Positions 8,304-17,606 are shown, numbered from the stretch's first letter. The stretch is DNA of 64,000 nucleotides from Leisingera caerulea DSM 24564 (GCF_000473325.1 NZ_KI421513.1:2737217-2801216); one strand, 5' to 3'. Numbers and translations: made by a program. Notes: generated by a model from the sequence alone, not told the origin.

Positions 8304-8312
8304 TGTGGATAA
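8304..8312 (-). promoter_or_regulatory. Perfect DnaA box
   Basis: TGTGGATAA is the complement of TTATCCACA, the strict DnaA-box consensus. It sits in an AT-rich pocket of the 8010-8395 intergenic region, 38 bases from the CtrA-like site. A single box is not an origin; it could regulate transcription or titrate DnaA. Confidence 0.45.
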
Positions 8313-8330
8313 CTGTGTGAACGCTTTGAA

Positions 8331-8363
8331 AGCAAACAAAAACGGGCGCCTTGCGGCGCCCGT
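8331..8363 (-). terminator. Rho-independent terminator of radA-cvpA
   Basis: On the minus strand ACGGGCGCC and GGCGCCCGT form a perfect 9-bp stem with a 4-base loop, followed directly by TTTTGTTTGC. It lies 33 bases after the cvpA stop, so transcription of the radA-cvpA unit ends before the Hint, mtoX and purF genes. Confidence 0.88.
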
Positions 8364-8395
8364 GCGGCTTTGTTCCGGTAATGTCTCTTGGACAG

Positions 8396-8950
8396 TTACT
8401 GTCCGCAGCTGCCGATCAGCGCCTCATACTGTTCGGTGACCCAGCCCAGGGCCTGCTCCGGATTGCGCTCCTCGATCTTGCCGATCATGCGCTCAAACAC
8501 CACCGCGGAGCGGCTTTCGTCAACAACGGTAAAGCTCTGCCCGGTCATCACCACGGCATAGAGGAAGAAGGCAATTGCGACCAGAAGAATGCCGCGCAGC
8601 ACCCCGAAGAAGAAGCCCGCGCCCTGGTCCACCCCGCCAAGCGCCGAGCGCTGCACCAGGGTCGAGAACAGCGGCGTGAAGAATGAGACCACAATCAGTG
8701 CCAGCGCGAACACTGCGGCAAAGGCGGCGATGATGGACAACTCGCAGCTGTCGGCGATGAATTCGCCGATCACCGGGATCTCTGCCATCAGCGGCTCGAC
8801 CTGCGGCGCAAAGATGAAGGCGAGGATGCCGGCGGCGATCCAGCCGGCGATGGCCATGGCTTCGCGCACGAAACCGCGTGAATAGGCCAGCAGCGCCGAT
8901 ACGACGATGACCAGGGCCACGACCCCGTCAATGATTGTGAAACCTTCCAT
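8396..8950 (-). CDS. cvpA: CvpA family membrane protein
   Basis: 184 residues with four hydrophobic segments (about 8-27, 30-50, 70-95 and 108-130), the CvpA topology. The pattern D-x-x-V-x-x-x-x-x-x-S-A-L-x-A-Y-x-R-G-F-x-R-E near the start and LGGVDQGAGFFFGVLRGILL are diagnostic. CvpA is an inner-membrane protein needed for colicin V production in E. coli and often sits beside purF; its basic function is linked to envelope homeostasis. Follows radA by 42 bases and ends at a strong terminator. Confidence 0.95.
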   Translation of the reverse strand: MEGFTIIDGVVALVIVVSALLAYSRGFVREAMAIAGWIAAGILAFIFAPQVEPLMAEIPVIGEFIADSCELSIIAAFAAVFALALIVVSFFTPLFSTLVQRSALGGVDQGAGFFFGVLRGILLVAIAFFLYAVVMTGQSFTVVDESRSAVVFERMIGKIEERNPEQALGWVTEQYEALIGSCGQ

Positions 8951-8992
8951 GTCCCTCGCCCGTTTACCTGCGGTATCAAATTTTTTGCGACT

Positions 8993-10354
8993 TTAGCCGG
9001 CCCCGAAGAATTCGCCAACAAAACCGGCCAGGTCGCTGGACTTTCGCAAGTTCAGGCCGGTCACGGACACGGTTTTGCTGCCGCCTGGGGCGATCGCCGC
9101 CGTGAAACCAAGTTTTTGCGCCTCTTTCAACCGGTTTTCGGTCTGCGGCGCCGGGCGCAGGGCCCCAGATAGCGAAATTTCTCCGAAAACCGCGGTATCG
9201 GCGGGCAAAGCGACGTCTTCCCGCGCACTGAGCAGCGCCGCCGCCACCGCCAGGTCTGCGGCAGGCTCCGAAATCTTCATGCCGCCCGCCACGTTCAGGT
9301 AGACATCCAGCCCCGCAAAAGGAATGCCGCAGCGCGCCTCCAGGACGGCCAGGATCATCGCCAGCCGCGAGCTGTCCCAGCCGACCACCGCGCGGCGCGG
9401 CTGCGAATGCGGCGAGGGCGCAATCAGCGCTTGCATTTCGACCAGAACCGGCCTCGTGCCCTCGATGCCCGCAAACACCACCGAGCCAGGTGACGGCTCG
9501 CCGCGTTCCGACAGGAACAGGGCAGAGGGGTTCACCACCTCCGCCAGCCCGCCGCCGGTCATCTCGAACACCCCGATCTCATCCGCCGGGCCAAAGCGGT
9601 TCTTGACCGCGCGCAGGATGCGGAACTGATGGCCGCGCTCGCCTTCGAAGTACAAAACGGTGTCGACCATATGCTCGACAACCCGGGGGCCTGCGATCTG
9701 GCCTTCCTTGGTGACATGGCCGACCATGATGATCGACACCCCGTTGCGTTTGGCAAAGGTGGTCAACTCATGTGCTGCCGCGCGCACTTGGCTGACCGAC
9801 CCCGGGGCGCTGTCCACGTGATCAGCCCACATGGTCTGAATGGAATCGATAATGGCGAGCTGCGGCTTTTCCGCCTCCAGCGTGGTCAGGATATCGCGCA
9901 GGTTGGTTTCCGCCGCCAGCTGCACCGGCGCGTCCGCCAGCCCCAGCCGCTGCGCCCGCATCCGCACCTGGGCCGAGGCTTCCTCGCCGCTGACATATAC
10001 GGTCTTCAGCCCCGCATGGGCGAACCGCGCCGCCGCCTGCAGCAGCAGTGTGGATTTGCCGATGCCCGGATCGCCGCCGACCAGGATCGCCGAAGCGGGC
10101 ACCAGCCCGCCGCCCAGCACCCGGTCCAGCTCTCCAACGCCGCAGCAGGTGCGCGGCGGCGGGGTCTCCCGCGCCGACAGATCCGTCAGCTGAATAGTGC
10201 GCCCGCGCTTCACGCCCAGCGACTTCTTGGCGGGGCCGGAGGACAGCCCCTGGTCCTCGCTGATGGTGTTCCACTCGCCGCAGCCTTCGCAGCGGCCCGA
10301 CCATTTGGAGAAGCTCGCGCCGCAGGCCGAGCAGGAGAAAGATGTTTTTGCCAT
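8993..10354 (-). CDS. radA: DNA repair protein RadA (branch-migration ATPase)
   Basis: 453 residues. N-terminal C4 zinc finger (CSACG...CEGCGEW, about residues 8-30), Walker A GGDPGIGKSTLL (about 94-105), Walker B LAIIDSIQT, the RadA-specific KNRFG motif (about 250), and a C-terminal Lon-like domain with NVAGGMKISEPAADLAVAAAL. RadA is a RecA-related, DnaB-like helicase that processes recombination intermediates. Upstream of cvpA in an apparent operon. Confidence 0.98.
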   Translation of the reverse strand: MAKTSFSCSACGASFSKWSGRCEGCGEWNTISEDQGLSSGPAKKSLGVKRGRTIQLTDLSARETPPPRTCCGVGELDRVLGGGLVPASAILVGGDPGIGKSTLLLQAAARFAHAGLKTVYVSGEEASAQVRMRAQRLGLADAPVQLAAETNLRDILTTLEAEKPQLAIIDSIQTMWADHVDSAPGSVSQVRAAAHELTTFAKRNGVSIIMVGHVTKEGQIAGPRVVEHMVDTVLYFEGERGHQFRILRAVKNRFGPADEIGVFEMTGGGLAEVVNPSALFLSERGEPSPGSVVFAGIEGTRPVLVEMQALIAPSPHSQPRRAVVGWDSSRLAMILAVLEARCGIPFAGLDVYLNVAGGMKISEPAADLAVAAALLSAREDVALPADTAVFGEISLSGALRPAPQTENRLKEAQKLGFTAAIAPGGSKTVSVTGLNLRKSSDLAGFVGEFFGAG

Positions 10355-10421
10355 GCCGGATCAGTGGCAGATGTTTCCCTTTTGTTCAAGAGGGCTGCGG
10401 GCGCTGCGGCGGCGGATGCGA

Positions 10422-10531
10422 GGCGCTGCCTCGCGCTCCGGGATATTTGGGGCCAGATGAAAGAAGGATCCGGTCTTCATCTGGCTGAAAATATCCCGGG
10501 GGAGGCCCGTCAGGGCCGGGGGCAGCGCCCC
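10422..10531. repeat. Two inverted copies of the bipartite intergenic repeat
   Basis: Copy 1 (plus): hairpin GAGGC-gct-GCCTC at 10421-10433, then CCGGGATATTTGGGGCCAGA at 10438-10457. Copy 2 (minus): GGGGCGCTGCCCC hairpin near 10519-10531, then the tail CCCCCGGGATATTTTCAGCC on the complement of about 10475-10502. They face each other and together form a large inverted repeat between radA and the gene at 10541. Confidence 0.65.
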
Positions 10532-10540
10532 GGCTCCAAG

Positions 10541-11323
10541 TCAGTCGGCGCGCCGCGGCGGCTTCATCGCGACCACGCTGCCGGTTTCGGGATCGGTGCC
10601 GTCCGGCGGGCTTTGCAGCTGGGCCGACAGTTCCGGCAGCAGCTCGAACAGCTCCTCGCGCAGGCGGCCAAGGTGCGATTTTGCCAGTGATTCCTCGATT
10701 TCCACATCCCGGGTCCATTGGCGCAGCTCGTGCATCACCATCTTGGCGTCCTCCAGCCTCGTCTGGAAGGCATCCAGTTCCTCCTGGCGCTGCTTCAGAA
10801 ATGTGCGGGCGCGCTCGACGTTGGCGTCTGAGTAGGTGCTGGCCAGGTCCTGGCTGACCTGGCTCATCTGCGCTGCCAGCTCCAGCACTTCCGGCTCCAG
10901 CTCGCCCAGATCCGGGTGGTTGCGCATGAAGGCCAGCCGTTCCTTGACCGCGTCGAATTCGGACCGGGCGGTGAACAGCCCTTTGCGGTCGCCCGCGTGG
11001 GCGGTGTGATAGGCGCGGGCCACATCCTCCATCTGCACGGTGAATTTGCGGTGCGAATTTTCCAGCGCCAGCATGCGGCCGTTGGCGGGCAGAAAAAACG
11101 CCAGCATCAGAACCAGCGCGGTCAGCGAGATCTGCGCCACCATGCCTGCCTGCGGATAATAGGTCCCGTCCAGCCCCGCCTGCAGCGTCAGCCAAGGCCA
11201 GACACCGGCAGCCGACAGCGCTGTCGCTAGGACCGCGCCGAGGGCGGCAATGCAGATCAGCGCAAACGTGAGGCGCAGGAACAGCGCCTGGGATTTGAAA
11301 AGGACAGTGTGAACGGCGGACAT
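10541..11323 (-). CDS. Two-TM coiled-coil protein, unknown function
   Basis: 260 residues. Two hydrophobic segments (about 15-45 and 60-80) are followed by about 160 residues of charged heptad-like helix (NSHRKFTVQMEDVARAY, FLKQRQEELDAFQTRLEDAK) and a disordered proline-rich tail. This looks like an inner-membrane anchored, cytoplasmic or periplasmic coiled coil. It is similar to Rhodobacterales proteins sometimes labelled as DNA repair protein because of the neighbouring radA, a label I would not trust. Own transcription unit between the repeats and pqiA. Confidence 0.7.
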   Translation of the reverse strand: MSAVHTVLFKSQALFLRLTFALICIAALGAVLATALSAAGVWPWLTLQAGLDGTYYPQAGMVAQISLTALVLMLAFFLPANGRMLALENSHRKFTVQMEDVARAYHTAHAGDRKGLFTARSEFDAVKERLAFMRNHPDLGELEPEVLELAAQMSQVSQDLASTYSDANVERARTFLKQRQEELDAFQTRLEDAKMVMHELRQWTRDVEIEESLAKSHLGRLREELFELLPELSAQLQSPPDGTDPETGSVVAMKPPRRAD

Positions 11324-11466
11324 GAAAACCCCTCCATAATACCGAAACCACCCGGGGGCCGGTGGCAGGGGGGGGTGGCCTTGTCAGGCCGTCCACGGCG
11401 GCACCCTCGGAACACAACAACGCGGTTCGTCGGCAAAATGTTGCACAAGAATCAAATTTTAGGCAA

Positions 11467-11919
11467 CTATCCGCTGATATTATTCCTTAACGCCTGCGGC
11501 GCATTTGCCATGCCGAGCACCAGCGAGGCGAATACGCAGCCGGTGAACAGGTAGAGCCCCCAGGCGGTCTCGATGGTGGCGAGGCCTATGCCCTTGGCGA
11601 GGGTTATATAGAGCGCGATCAGGAACACATCGGCCATCGCAAGCTTGCCCAGCACATGCAGCACCGGCTGCAGCCGCGCATCCAGCAGGTTCCACTGCAC
11701 CAGTGCCAGGCCCATGGTTTTGAGATAGGGCGCGAAGATCGCAAAGAAGGTGACGATCAGCGCCAGCACCGCATCGCTGCCCCAAAGGCTCTGCAGCCCG
11801 GTGATCACCGAGATCTCGCTGAGGCCGAAGATCGGCAAGAGACCCGCCCGCATCAGCGGGGCAAACCAGGCGACGGGGTAGAGGATCAGCAGCGACAGGG
11901 TGAGGAGGCGGAGGGTCAA
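11467..11919 (-). CDS. PqiA-like (paraquat-inducible protein A) membrane protein
   Basis: 150 residues and four membrane segments. The order PVAWFAPLMR, SEISVITGLQSLW, FAIFAPYLKTMGLALVQW and VLGKLAMADVFLIALYI matches one PqiA repeat domain; E. coli PqiA has two. PqiA works with MCE-family proteins in lipid transport between membranes. It is the last gene of the alr-mlaE-mlaF group, starting one base after the stop of the preceding small membrane gene, which supports a lipid-transport role. Stop TAG at 11467. Confidence 0.85.
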   Translation of the reverse strand: MTLRLLTLSLLILYPVAWFAPLMRAGLLPIFGLSEISVITGLQSLWGSDAVLALIVTFFAIFAPYLKTMGLALVQWNLLDARLQPVLHVLGKLAMADVFLIALYITLAKGIGLATIETAWGLYLFTGCVFASLVLGMANAPQALRNNISG

Positions 11920-11920
11920 C

Positions 11921-12238
11921 CTAGGTTAACTCGCTTCTTAATCTGGAGATGCTGCGCCGCACATACCACAACCCCAGGCACGAAAGCACTGTCCAGAAAA
12001 GTAGGACTGTTCCAGCCCCCCACGGACTTTCCCGAAGTATACCATCAGCTACCGCAAGGCAGAGTTTGCCAGATAAAGCGGTTGCAAGCATGGCACCCAA
12101 AAGCCGTACATTGGCTATTCTAAAAAACCTTCTGCGCAACAGCGGGGCATAGAGATCCGGGCCTTTAGCAACCTCGAACCAAACGCTCATAGTGAACATC
12201 ATCACAATAGCGCCTAGTGCAATTGAATAGATTGCCAT
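11921..12238 (-). CDS. Small membrane protein in the mlaEF-pqiA cluster
   Basis: 105 residues from MAIYSIALGAIVMM; the open frame further upstream overlaps mlaF and is not coding. Three hydrophobic segments (about 3-20, 42-62 and 72-92) with basic loops. The coding stretch is less GC-rich than its neighbours (codons such as AAA, ATA and TTA are used more), hinting at different ancestry or weak selection. Squeezed between mlaF (2 bases) and pqiA (1 base), so certainly co-transcribed. Function unknown. Confidence 0.65.
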   Translation of the reverse strand: MAIYSIALGAIVMMFTMSVWFEVAKGPDLYAPLLRRRFFRIANVRLLGAMLATALSGKLCLAVADGILRESPWGAGTVLLFWTVLSCLGLWYVRRSISRLRSELT

Positions 12239-12240
12239 TT

Positions 12241-12987
12241 CTACCGCACCGCCTCGATCGGCCCCTCCGCGCGGCCGTGGATGAACTGCTCCATGTAGGG
12301 ATCGCCCGAATGATCCATCTCCGCGACGGGGCCGGTCCATTGGATCACCCCGCCGTGCAGCATCGCCACGTTGTCGGCAATGGCGCGGACGGAGGTCATG
12401 TCGTGGGTGATGGTCATGGCTGTGGCGCCCATCTCCACCACGATTTCGCGGATAAGGTCGTTGATCACACCCGACATGATCGGGTCGAGGCCGGTGGTGG
12501 GTTCATCAAAGAAGATGATCTCCGGCTCCGCCGCAATCGCACGGGCCAAGCCCACGCGTTTCTGCATCCCGCCGGACAGTTCTGAGGGAAAGAGGTCCGC
12601 CACATTGGCCTTGAGCCCGACGCGGCGCAGCTTTTCGATGGCGATGGCGCGGGCTTCCTCCGCCGGCCGCTTCAGCGCCCCGCGCAAGAGGCGGAAGGCC
12701 ACGTTCTGCCAGACCGGCAAGCTGTCAAACAGCGCACCGCCCTGGAACAGCATGCCGAAGCGGGCCAGGAACTTGTCGCGGTCGCCGGAGTCGGCGGGTT
12801 TGCCGTCGACATAGATCTGCCCTGAGTCCGGCTTGATCAGACCCAGGATGCTTTTCAGCGCCACCGACTTTCCGGTGCCGGAGCCGCCGATAATCACCAT
12901 CGACGTGCCCTTGGGGATCTCCAGGGTCATGCCGTTCAGCACCTGGTTGTCGCCAAAGGCCTTATGGACGTTTTCCATGCGGATCAT
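12241..12987 (-). CDS. mlaF: Phospholipid ABC transporter ATP-binding protein MlaF
   Basis: 248 residues. Walker A GGSGTGKS (about 34-41), Q-loop FQGGALFDSLPVWQNV, signature LSGGMQKRVGLARAIA (about 138-153) and Walker B IIFFDEPTTGLDP. The FQ-G-A-L-F-D-S wording is specific to the Mla/Ttg2A branch, which moves phospholipids to keep outer-membrane asymmetry. Start overlaps the mlaE stop by four bases (ATGA). Confidence 0.95.
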   Translation of the reverse strand: MIRMENVHKAFGDNQVLNGMTLEIPKGTSMVIIGGSGTGKSVALKSILGLIKPDSGQIYVDGKPADSGDRDKFLARFGMLFQGGALFDSLPVWQNVAFRLLRGALKRPAEEARAIAIEKLRRVGLKANVADLFPSELSGGMQKRVGLARAIAAEPEIIFFDEPTTGLDPIMSGVINDLIREIVVEMGATAMTITHDMTSVRAIADNVAMLHGGVIQWTGPVAEMDHSGDPYMEQFIHGRAEGPIEAVR

Positions 12988-13766
12988 AGCGAGAAGAACA
13001 CCCCTGTGAGGACAAAGTTGGCAGCCAGGATCAGCACCGCGGCGGATTCGACAGAGCCCTTGGTGGCGCGGCCCACGCCCTGGGCGCCGCGGCCCGATTG
13101 CATGCCGTAATAGCAGCCCATCATCGCCGCGATGGTGCCAAAGGCCGCGCCCTTGACCAGCGAGGAGATAATGTCGAGCGGCTCCAGGAAATCGACCGTG
13201 TTCTTGAGGTAGGCGGCAGCGTTGAAGCCGAGGTTCTGCACCGCAACCGTATAGCCGCCCATGATGCCGATGATGTCGCCGACGCCGACCAGAACCGGCA
13301 CGGTGACCAGCGCCGCCAGCACGCGGGGCGCCACCAGGTATTTCATCGGATGGGTCGACAGCGTCACCAGCGCGTCGATCTGCTCGGTCACCTTCATGGT
13401 GGCGATCTCGGCGGCGATGGAGGAGGTCACGCGCGCCGCAATCATCAGTCCCACCAGAACCGGGCCCAGCTCGCGCACCATGCCGATGGCGACGATCTGC
13501 GGCACCACGGCTTCGGCGTTGAAACGGGCGCCGCCTGCATAGATCTGCAGCGCCAGCGCGCCGCCGGTGAAAATCGCGGTGAGGCCGACAACCGGCAGCG
13601 ACAGCCAGCCGATGTTCAGCAATGCCTGCAGCAACTCACGGGGGTAATAGGGCGGGCGGACCATGTGGCTGAAGGCTCCCAGCGCAAACAGCGCTGCGCG
13701 CCCGACCGCGGCCATCCCGGCCAGCGCGGTGCGGCCCAGCCGGGCCAGGAGGCTGACGGGATTCAT
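12984..13766 (-). CDS. mlaE: Phospholipid ABC transporter permease MlaE
   Basis: 260 residues, with the MlaE/YrbE permease pattern: [23 protein letters not shown], the conserved [36 protein letters not shown] stretch around residues 98-135, and a C-terminal helix pair. It is the inner-membrane partner of MlaF. No MlaD/MCE gene follows, so the periplasmic substrate-binding part must be encoded elsewhere or replaced. Overlaps alr by four bases. Confidence 0.95.
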   Translation of the reverse strand: MNPVSLLARLGRTALAGMAAVGRAALFALGAFSHMVRPPYYPRELLQALLNIGWLSLPVVGLTAIFTGGALALQIYAGGARFNAEAVVPQIVAIGMVRELGPVLVGLMIAARVTSSIAAEIATMKVTEQIDALVTLSTHPMKYLVAPRVLAALVTVPVLVGVGDIIGIMGGYTVAVQNLGFNAAAYLKNTVDFLEPLDIISSLVKGAAFGTIAAMMGCYYGMQSGRGAQGVGRATKGSVESAAVLILAANFVLTGVFFSL

Positions 13767-14800
13767 TCCTGATAGGTCCGTGCGTAGCGGTGCCCGGTGG
13801 CGGTCAGGATCTCATACCCGATGGTGCCGGCGGCTTCGGCCAGCGTATCTACGGTCTGATGCTCATTGAGGATGACCAGCGCCTCCGGCACCTCTGCCAG
13901 GCCGGTGACATCAACAGTGATCAGATCCATCGAGATCCGGCCCACGACAGGGCAGGGGGTGTCCCCGGCATAGACCTGAATGCCGCCATTGCCCATCGCC
14001 CGGTGCAGGCCGTCGGCGTATCCCGCCGCCACGGTGGCGATGCGGCTGGGGCGCTTTGCCACCCAGGCGTTTCCGTAGCCGGCGCTTTCGCCCGGCTCCA
14101 GGTCGCGCACCTGAATGACCGGCAAATCAAGATGCACCACCGGCAGCGCGTCCTTGAACGGCAGGCCGCCATAAAGACCGATGCCGGGGCGGCAAAGGTC
14201 GAAGTGGTAATCGGAGCCCAGCAGCATGCCGCCGGTCGCGGCCAGCGAGCGCGGAATGTCCAGCCCGTCCGTAAACTCGCGGAAGGTGTGCAGCTGGCGG
14301 GCGTTCATTTCGTGGCCCGGCTCATCGGCGCAGGCAAGGTGCGACATCAGCAGCACCGGGTTCTGGCCCAGGGCGATCTCCGCCACCGCGGCCCATTCAC
14401 CCGGCTCCATCCCCAGCCGGTTCATGCCGCTGTCCAGCTGCACCCCGAACGGGTGGCCGGGCAGGGTTTCGAAATGGCGCAGCATCTGGTCCAGCGAGTT
14501 CAGCATCGGCGTCAGCTGGAAATCCTTCAACAGCTTGGCGTCGCCCTCCATATGGCCAGAGAACACCGAAATGCCGGGACCAGGCCCCAGCGCACGGCGC
14601 AGCGCGCCGCCTTCCTCGGCCGCGGCCACAAAGAAATTGCGCGCGCCGGCTTTGGCCAGCGCCTTGCCCACGCGGCCTGCATCCAGGCCATACCCGTTCG
14701 CCTTGACCACTGCCGCAGTCTCGCAGCCGGTCAGCGCATCCAGATTCCGCCAGTTGGTGACCAGCGCATCCAGGTTGATTGTCAATCTTGCCGTGCTCAT
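13763..14800 (-). CDS. alr: Alanine racemase
   Basis: 345 residues. PLP-binding lysine in [12 protein letters not shown] (K34 region) and the C-terminal catalytic tyrosine region [27 protein letters not shown] is the family signature near residue 270. Interconverts L- and D-alanine for peptidoglycan. First gene of the alr-mlaE-mlaF-pqiA group, with ATGA overlap to mlaE linking wall and outer-membrane functions. The dnaB terminator lies upstream, so alr must have its own promoter in 14801-14880. Confidence 0.95.
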   Translation of the reverse strand: MSTARLTINLDALVTNWRNLDALTGCETAAVVKANGYGLDAGRVGKALAKAGARNFFVAAAEEGGALRRALGPGPGISVFSGHMEGDAKLLKDFQLTPMLNSLDQMLRHFETLPGHPFGVQLDSGMNRLGMEPGEWAAVAEIALGQNPVLLMSHLACADEPGHEMNARQLHTFREFTDGLDIPRSLAATGGMLLGSDYHFDLCRPGIGLYGGLPFKDALPVVHLDLPVIQVRDLEPGESAGYGNAWVAKRPSRIATVAAGYADGLHRAMGNGGIQVYAGDTPCPVVGRISMDLITVDVTGLAEVPEALVILNEHQTVDTLAEAAGTIGYEILTATGHRYARTYQE

Positions 14801-14880
14801 GCGGTGTTCATGACACGGGGAAAGCGCAGGTCAAGGGGGAAAAACCGGAATGCCGGCGGAGGTTTGCCTTTGCCGGACCA

Positions 14881-14916
14881 AAAAAGCCCGGTCCGGCGGG
14901 GGTGCCGGGCCGGGCT
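14881..14916 (-). terminator. Rho-independent terminator of dnaB
   Basis: On the minus strand two 12-base GC arms (14916-14905 and 14898-14887) pair with one mismatch around a 6-base loop and are followed by TTTTTT (14886-14881). Lies 79 bases past the dnaB stop. Confidence 0.85.
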
Positions 14917-14994
14917 GGTGCTGATGGCCTGACGGTCAATGGGTCCGGCAGGCAGCAGCACTGTAAATCCGCGATCCGGCCCGCCGGGCCGTGA

Positions 14995-16518
14995 TCAGTG
15001 TTCGTCGTAGCCCTGCTGCCAGGCCTTGGCGAGGTTGCCGAAGCGGGTGAACTGCGCTTCGAACGACAGCTCCACCGTGCCGATGGGGCCGTGACGCTGC
15101 TTGCCGACGATGACCTCGGCCTTGGCGTGCAGCCGTTCCATCGCCTGCTTCCACTCTTCCATCTTCTCCAGTTCGTGGTCGCCGGGCTTTTCCCGTTCCT
15201 TGTAGTATTCCTCGCGGAACACGAACATCACCACGTCGGCGTCCTGTTCGATCGAGCCCGATTCCCGCAGGTCCGACAGCTGCGGACGCTTGTCCTCGCG
15301 GTTTTCCACCTGACGCGACAGCTGCGACAGCGCGATCACCGGGATGTTCAATTCCTTGGCAATCGCTTTCATCCCCATCGAGATTTCGGCGATCTCGTTG
15401 ACCCGGTTGTCGGACATGCCGCGGCAGAGCTGCAGATAGTCGATCACCAGAAGGTCCAGCCCGTGCGTCCGCTTCAGGCGGCGGGCCCGTGCGGCCAGCT
15501 GCGAGATCGGGATCGCCGGCGTGTCGTCGATGAACAGCGGGCAGCTTTCCAGGTCCTTTGCCGCCTGCACAAAGCGGCGGAATTCGCTTTCCGTCATGTC
15601 GCCCTGGCGGATCTTGTGCGAGGAAATCTCCGACGCTTCCGCCAGGATCCGGCCCGCCAGCTGCTCGGCGCTCATCTCGAGGCTGAAGAAGCCCACGACG
15701 CCGCCGTCCAGCGCGCCTTCCGATCCGTCGGGTTTCACCCCGCGTTTATATGCCTTGGCGACGTTGAAGGCGATGTTGGTCGCCAGCGACGTCTTACCCA
15801 TAGAGGGGCGGCCTGCGAGGATGAGGAGGTCCGAGGGATGCAGGCCGCCAAGTTGCTTGTCGAGGTCTGTCAGGCCCGTCGAGATGCCGGCCATGCCGCC
15901 ACCCCGCTGATACGCCTCGTTGGTCACATTGACCGCTTCTGTGACGGCCTTCAGGAATGATTTGAAGCCGCTTTCCGTCTGGCCCTGCTCTGCCAGCTGG
16001 TAAAGCGCCTGCTCTGCTTCAACGATCTGCTCTTTAGGTTCTGATGCCACGTCAACGCGGCGTGCCTTTTCCGAAATGCTCTGGCCCAGGGCGATCAGCT
16101 CGCGCCGGATCGCCAGGTCGTAGATCATCTGCGCGTAATCCCGCACCGCAAAGGCGGAGATCGACGCGCCCGCGAGCTTGGCCAGATAGGCCGGCCCGCC
16201 CAGTTCCTTCAGCCCCTCGTGGTCCTCCAGGAACGCCTTCAGCGTCACTGGCGAGGCCAGCGCGTTCTTGGAGATCCGCGCCGCGGCCACCTCGTAGATG
16301 CGGGCGTGCACGGGGTCGTAGAAATGCGACGAATCGATGATCAGCGCGATCTTGTCGTAGACCTCGTTGTTGGTCAGAATCGCGCCCAGCAGCTGCTGTT
16401 CCGCCTCTACCGAATGCGGCAGCTCATTGTCCGGCATCGCGGCCTCCGGCGCCGCGGCGGAGTCGGGCATCGGGGCAGGAGGGGGCATGTCGCCGTCGAA
16501 AGGGGTAATCTCGTTCAT
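14995..16518 (-). CDS. dnaB: Replicative DNA helicase DnaB
   Basis: 507 residues from the ATG at 16518 (a GTG one codon upstream is also in frame). N-terminal primase-interaction domain (LPHSVEAEQQLLGAIL), linker, then the RecA-like motor: Walker A AGRPSMGKTSLATN (about 228-241), FSLEMSAEQLAGR, LLVIDYLQL (Walker B) and LSQLSRQVENREDKRP. Hexameric 5'-3' helicase of the replisome. Ordinary length, no intein. Monocistronic by its terminator. Confidence 0.98.
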   Translation of the reverse strand: MNEITPFDGDMPPPAPMPDSAAAPEAAMPDNELPHSVEAEQQLLGAILTNNEVYDKIALIIDSSHFYDPVHARIYEVAAARISKNALASPVTLKAFLEDHEGLKELGGPAYLAKLAGASISAFAVRDYAQMIYDLAIRRELIALGQSISEKARRVDVASEPKEQIVEAEQALYQLAEQGQTESGFKSFLKAVTEAVNVTNEAYQRGGGMAGISTGLTDLDKQLGGLHPSDLLILAGRPSMGKTSLATNIAFNVAKAYKRGVKPDGSEGALDGGVVGFFSLEMSAEQLAGRILAEASEISSHKIRQGDMTESEFRRFVQAAKDLESCPLFIDDTPAIPISQLAARARRLKRTHGLDLLVIDYLQLCRGMSDNRVNEIAEISMGMKAIAKELNIPVIALSQLSRQVENREDKRPQLSDLRESGSIEQDADVVMFVFREEYYKEREKPGDHELEKMEEWKQAMERLHAKAEVIVGKQRHGPIGTVELSFEAQFTRFGNLAKAWQQGYDEH

Positions 16519-16852
16519 CACTGCTCTCGTCTTTCCGGCCGCCTTATACGGTGCGCGGGGCCATTCGCCTATCTGGGAATCTCTGGGGATCCCTTGTGGA
16601 TATCCGCACCGGGCCTGTGGGCTGTTTACCGCAATGGGCCAGCAAGCCTGTCCTAAGCAAACTACATGATGCGGCAGGGTTTGGGTAGACCCCTATATCT
16701 GCCTGTCAGTCTTTGCGGAAAACGATTCGAAGCGGGCTTTTCCACAGCCCGCCCGGTAACGCATGACCAGGCGTTAAGCGGATTTGCGCGCGCCCCGCTT
16801 CCGGCTTTGGGAGGCGGGCGAGTTGCCCGTCGTCCCAAGCGCTTGGTCCGCC

Positions 16853-17530
16853 TCAGGCTTTATGCGCTTCCTGCCAGGCGCGCGGGTCCTTCAGGAAGGT
16901 TTCCACCTCATCCAGCGTCCCGGTGCTGAACACGCCCTGTGCGCGCGCCTCGGCCAGAACATCCCACCAGGTGCACAGGTAATGCAGCTCCACCCCGTGA
17001 TCGCCCAGTGTCTTGGTGGTTTCCGGGAAGATGCCGTAATAGAAAATCACCGCGGTGTGGCCGCAGGTGGCGCCGGCCTCGCGGATCGCATCGACAAACG
17101 ACAGTTTCGATCCGCCGTCGGTGGTCAGGTCCTCCACCAGCAGCACCCGCTCGCCCTCGCTCATCGCGCCTTCGATGCGGGCGTTCTTGCCGTACCCTTT
17201 GGGCTTCTTGCGCACATAGGTCATCGGCAGTGCCAGCCGCTCCGCCACCAGGGCGGCAAAGGGGATGCCCGCGGTCTCGCCGCCGGCGATGTTGTCAAAC
17301 GCCTCAAAGCCCGCGTTGCGCATCACGGTCACCGCCATGAAATCCATCAGGGTGGAGCGGATGCGCGGAAAGGAGATCAGCTTGCGGCAGTCGATATAGC
17401 TGGGCGACGGCAGGCCGGAGGCCAGGGTATAGGGCTCTTCCGTGTTGAAGTTCACCGCGCCGGTTTCCAGCAGCATCCGGGCCGACAGGCGGGCGATTTC
17501 TTCTTTCGACGGATAGGAAGTGGGGATCAT
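16853..17530 (-). CDS. pyrE: Orotate phosphoribosyltransferase
   Basis: 225 residues from [15 protein letters not shown]; an in-frame ATG at 17542 would add four residues but has its purine-rich ribosome site directly against it. [14 protein letters not shown] (about residues 123-136) is the PRPP-binding motif and [15 protein letters not shown] the active-site loop. Forms orotidylate in pyrimidine synthesis. Related genomes usually have pyrC immediately beside it; here an RTX gene intervenes. Confidence 0.96.
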   Translation of the reverse strand: MIPTSYPSKEEIARLSARMLLETGAVNFNTEEPYTLASGLPSPSYIDCRKLISFPRIRSTLMDFMAVTVMRNAGFEAFDNIAGGETAGIPFAALVAERLALPMTYVRKKPKGYGKNARIEGAMSEGERVLLVEDLTTDGGSKLSFVDAIREAGATCGHTAVIFYYGIFPETTKTLGDHGVELHYLCTWWDVLAEARAQGVFSTGTLDEVETFLKDPRAWQEAHKA

Positions 17531-17606
17531 GGCGGCAGGCATCCTTTGCGGCGGCGGTTTTGCTGTCCTTAAACCGGAACGCTGCCGTTTTGAAGCCCTG
17601 GCGAAG

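Larger units (their letters stand above)
8010..8330. other. AT-rich intergenic region between cvpA and the Hint gene
   Basis: No credible gene. The stretch 8150-8340 is markedly AT-rich for this window and holds the CtrA-like and DnaA boxes plus several TTAAC half-sites. It should contain the promoter for the minus-strand Hint gene, but no convincing -35/-10 pair could be fixed by eye. Confidence 0.5.

Noticed and set aside
8252..8312. Replication origin at the DnaA box
   Set aside because: Only one perfect DnaA box, no origin-linked genes such as dnaA, parAB or hemE nearby; treated as a regulatory site only.
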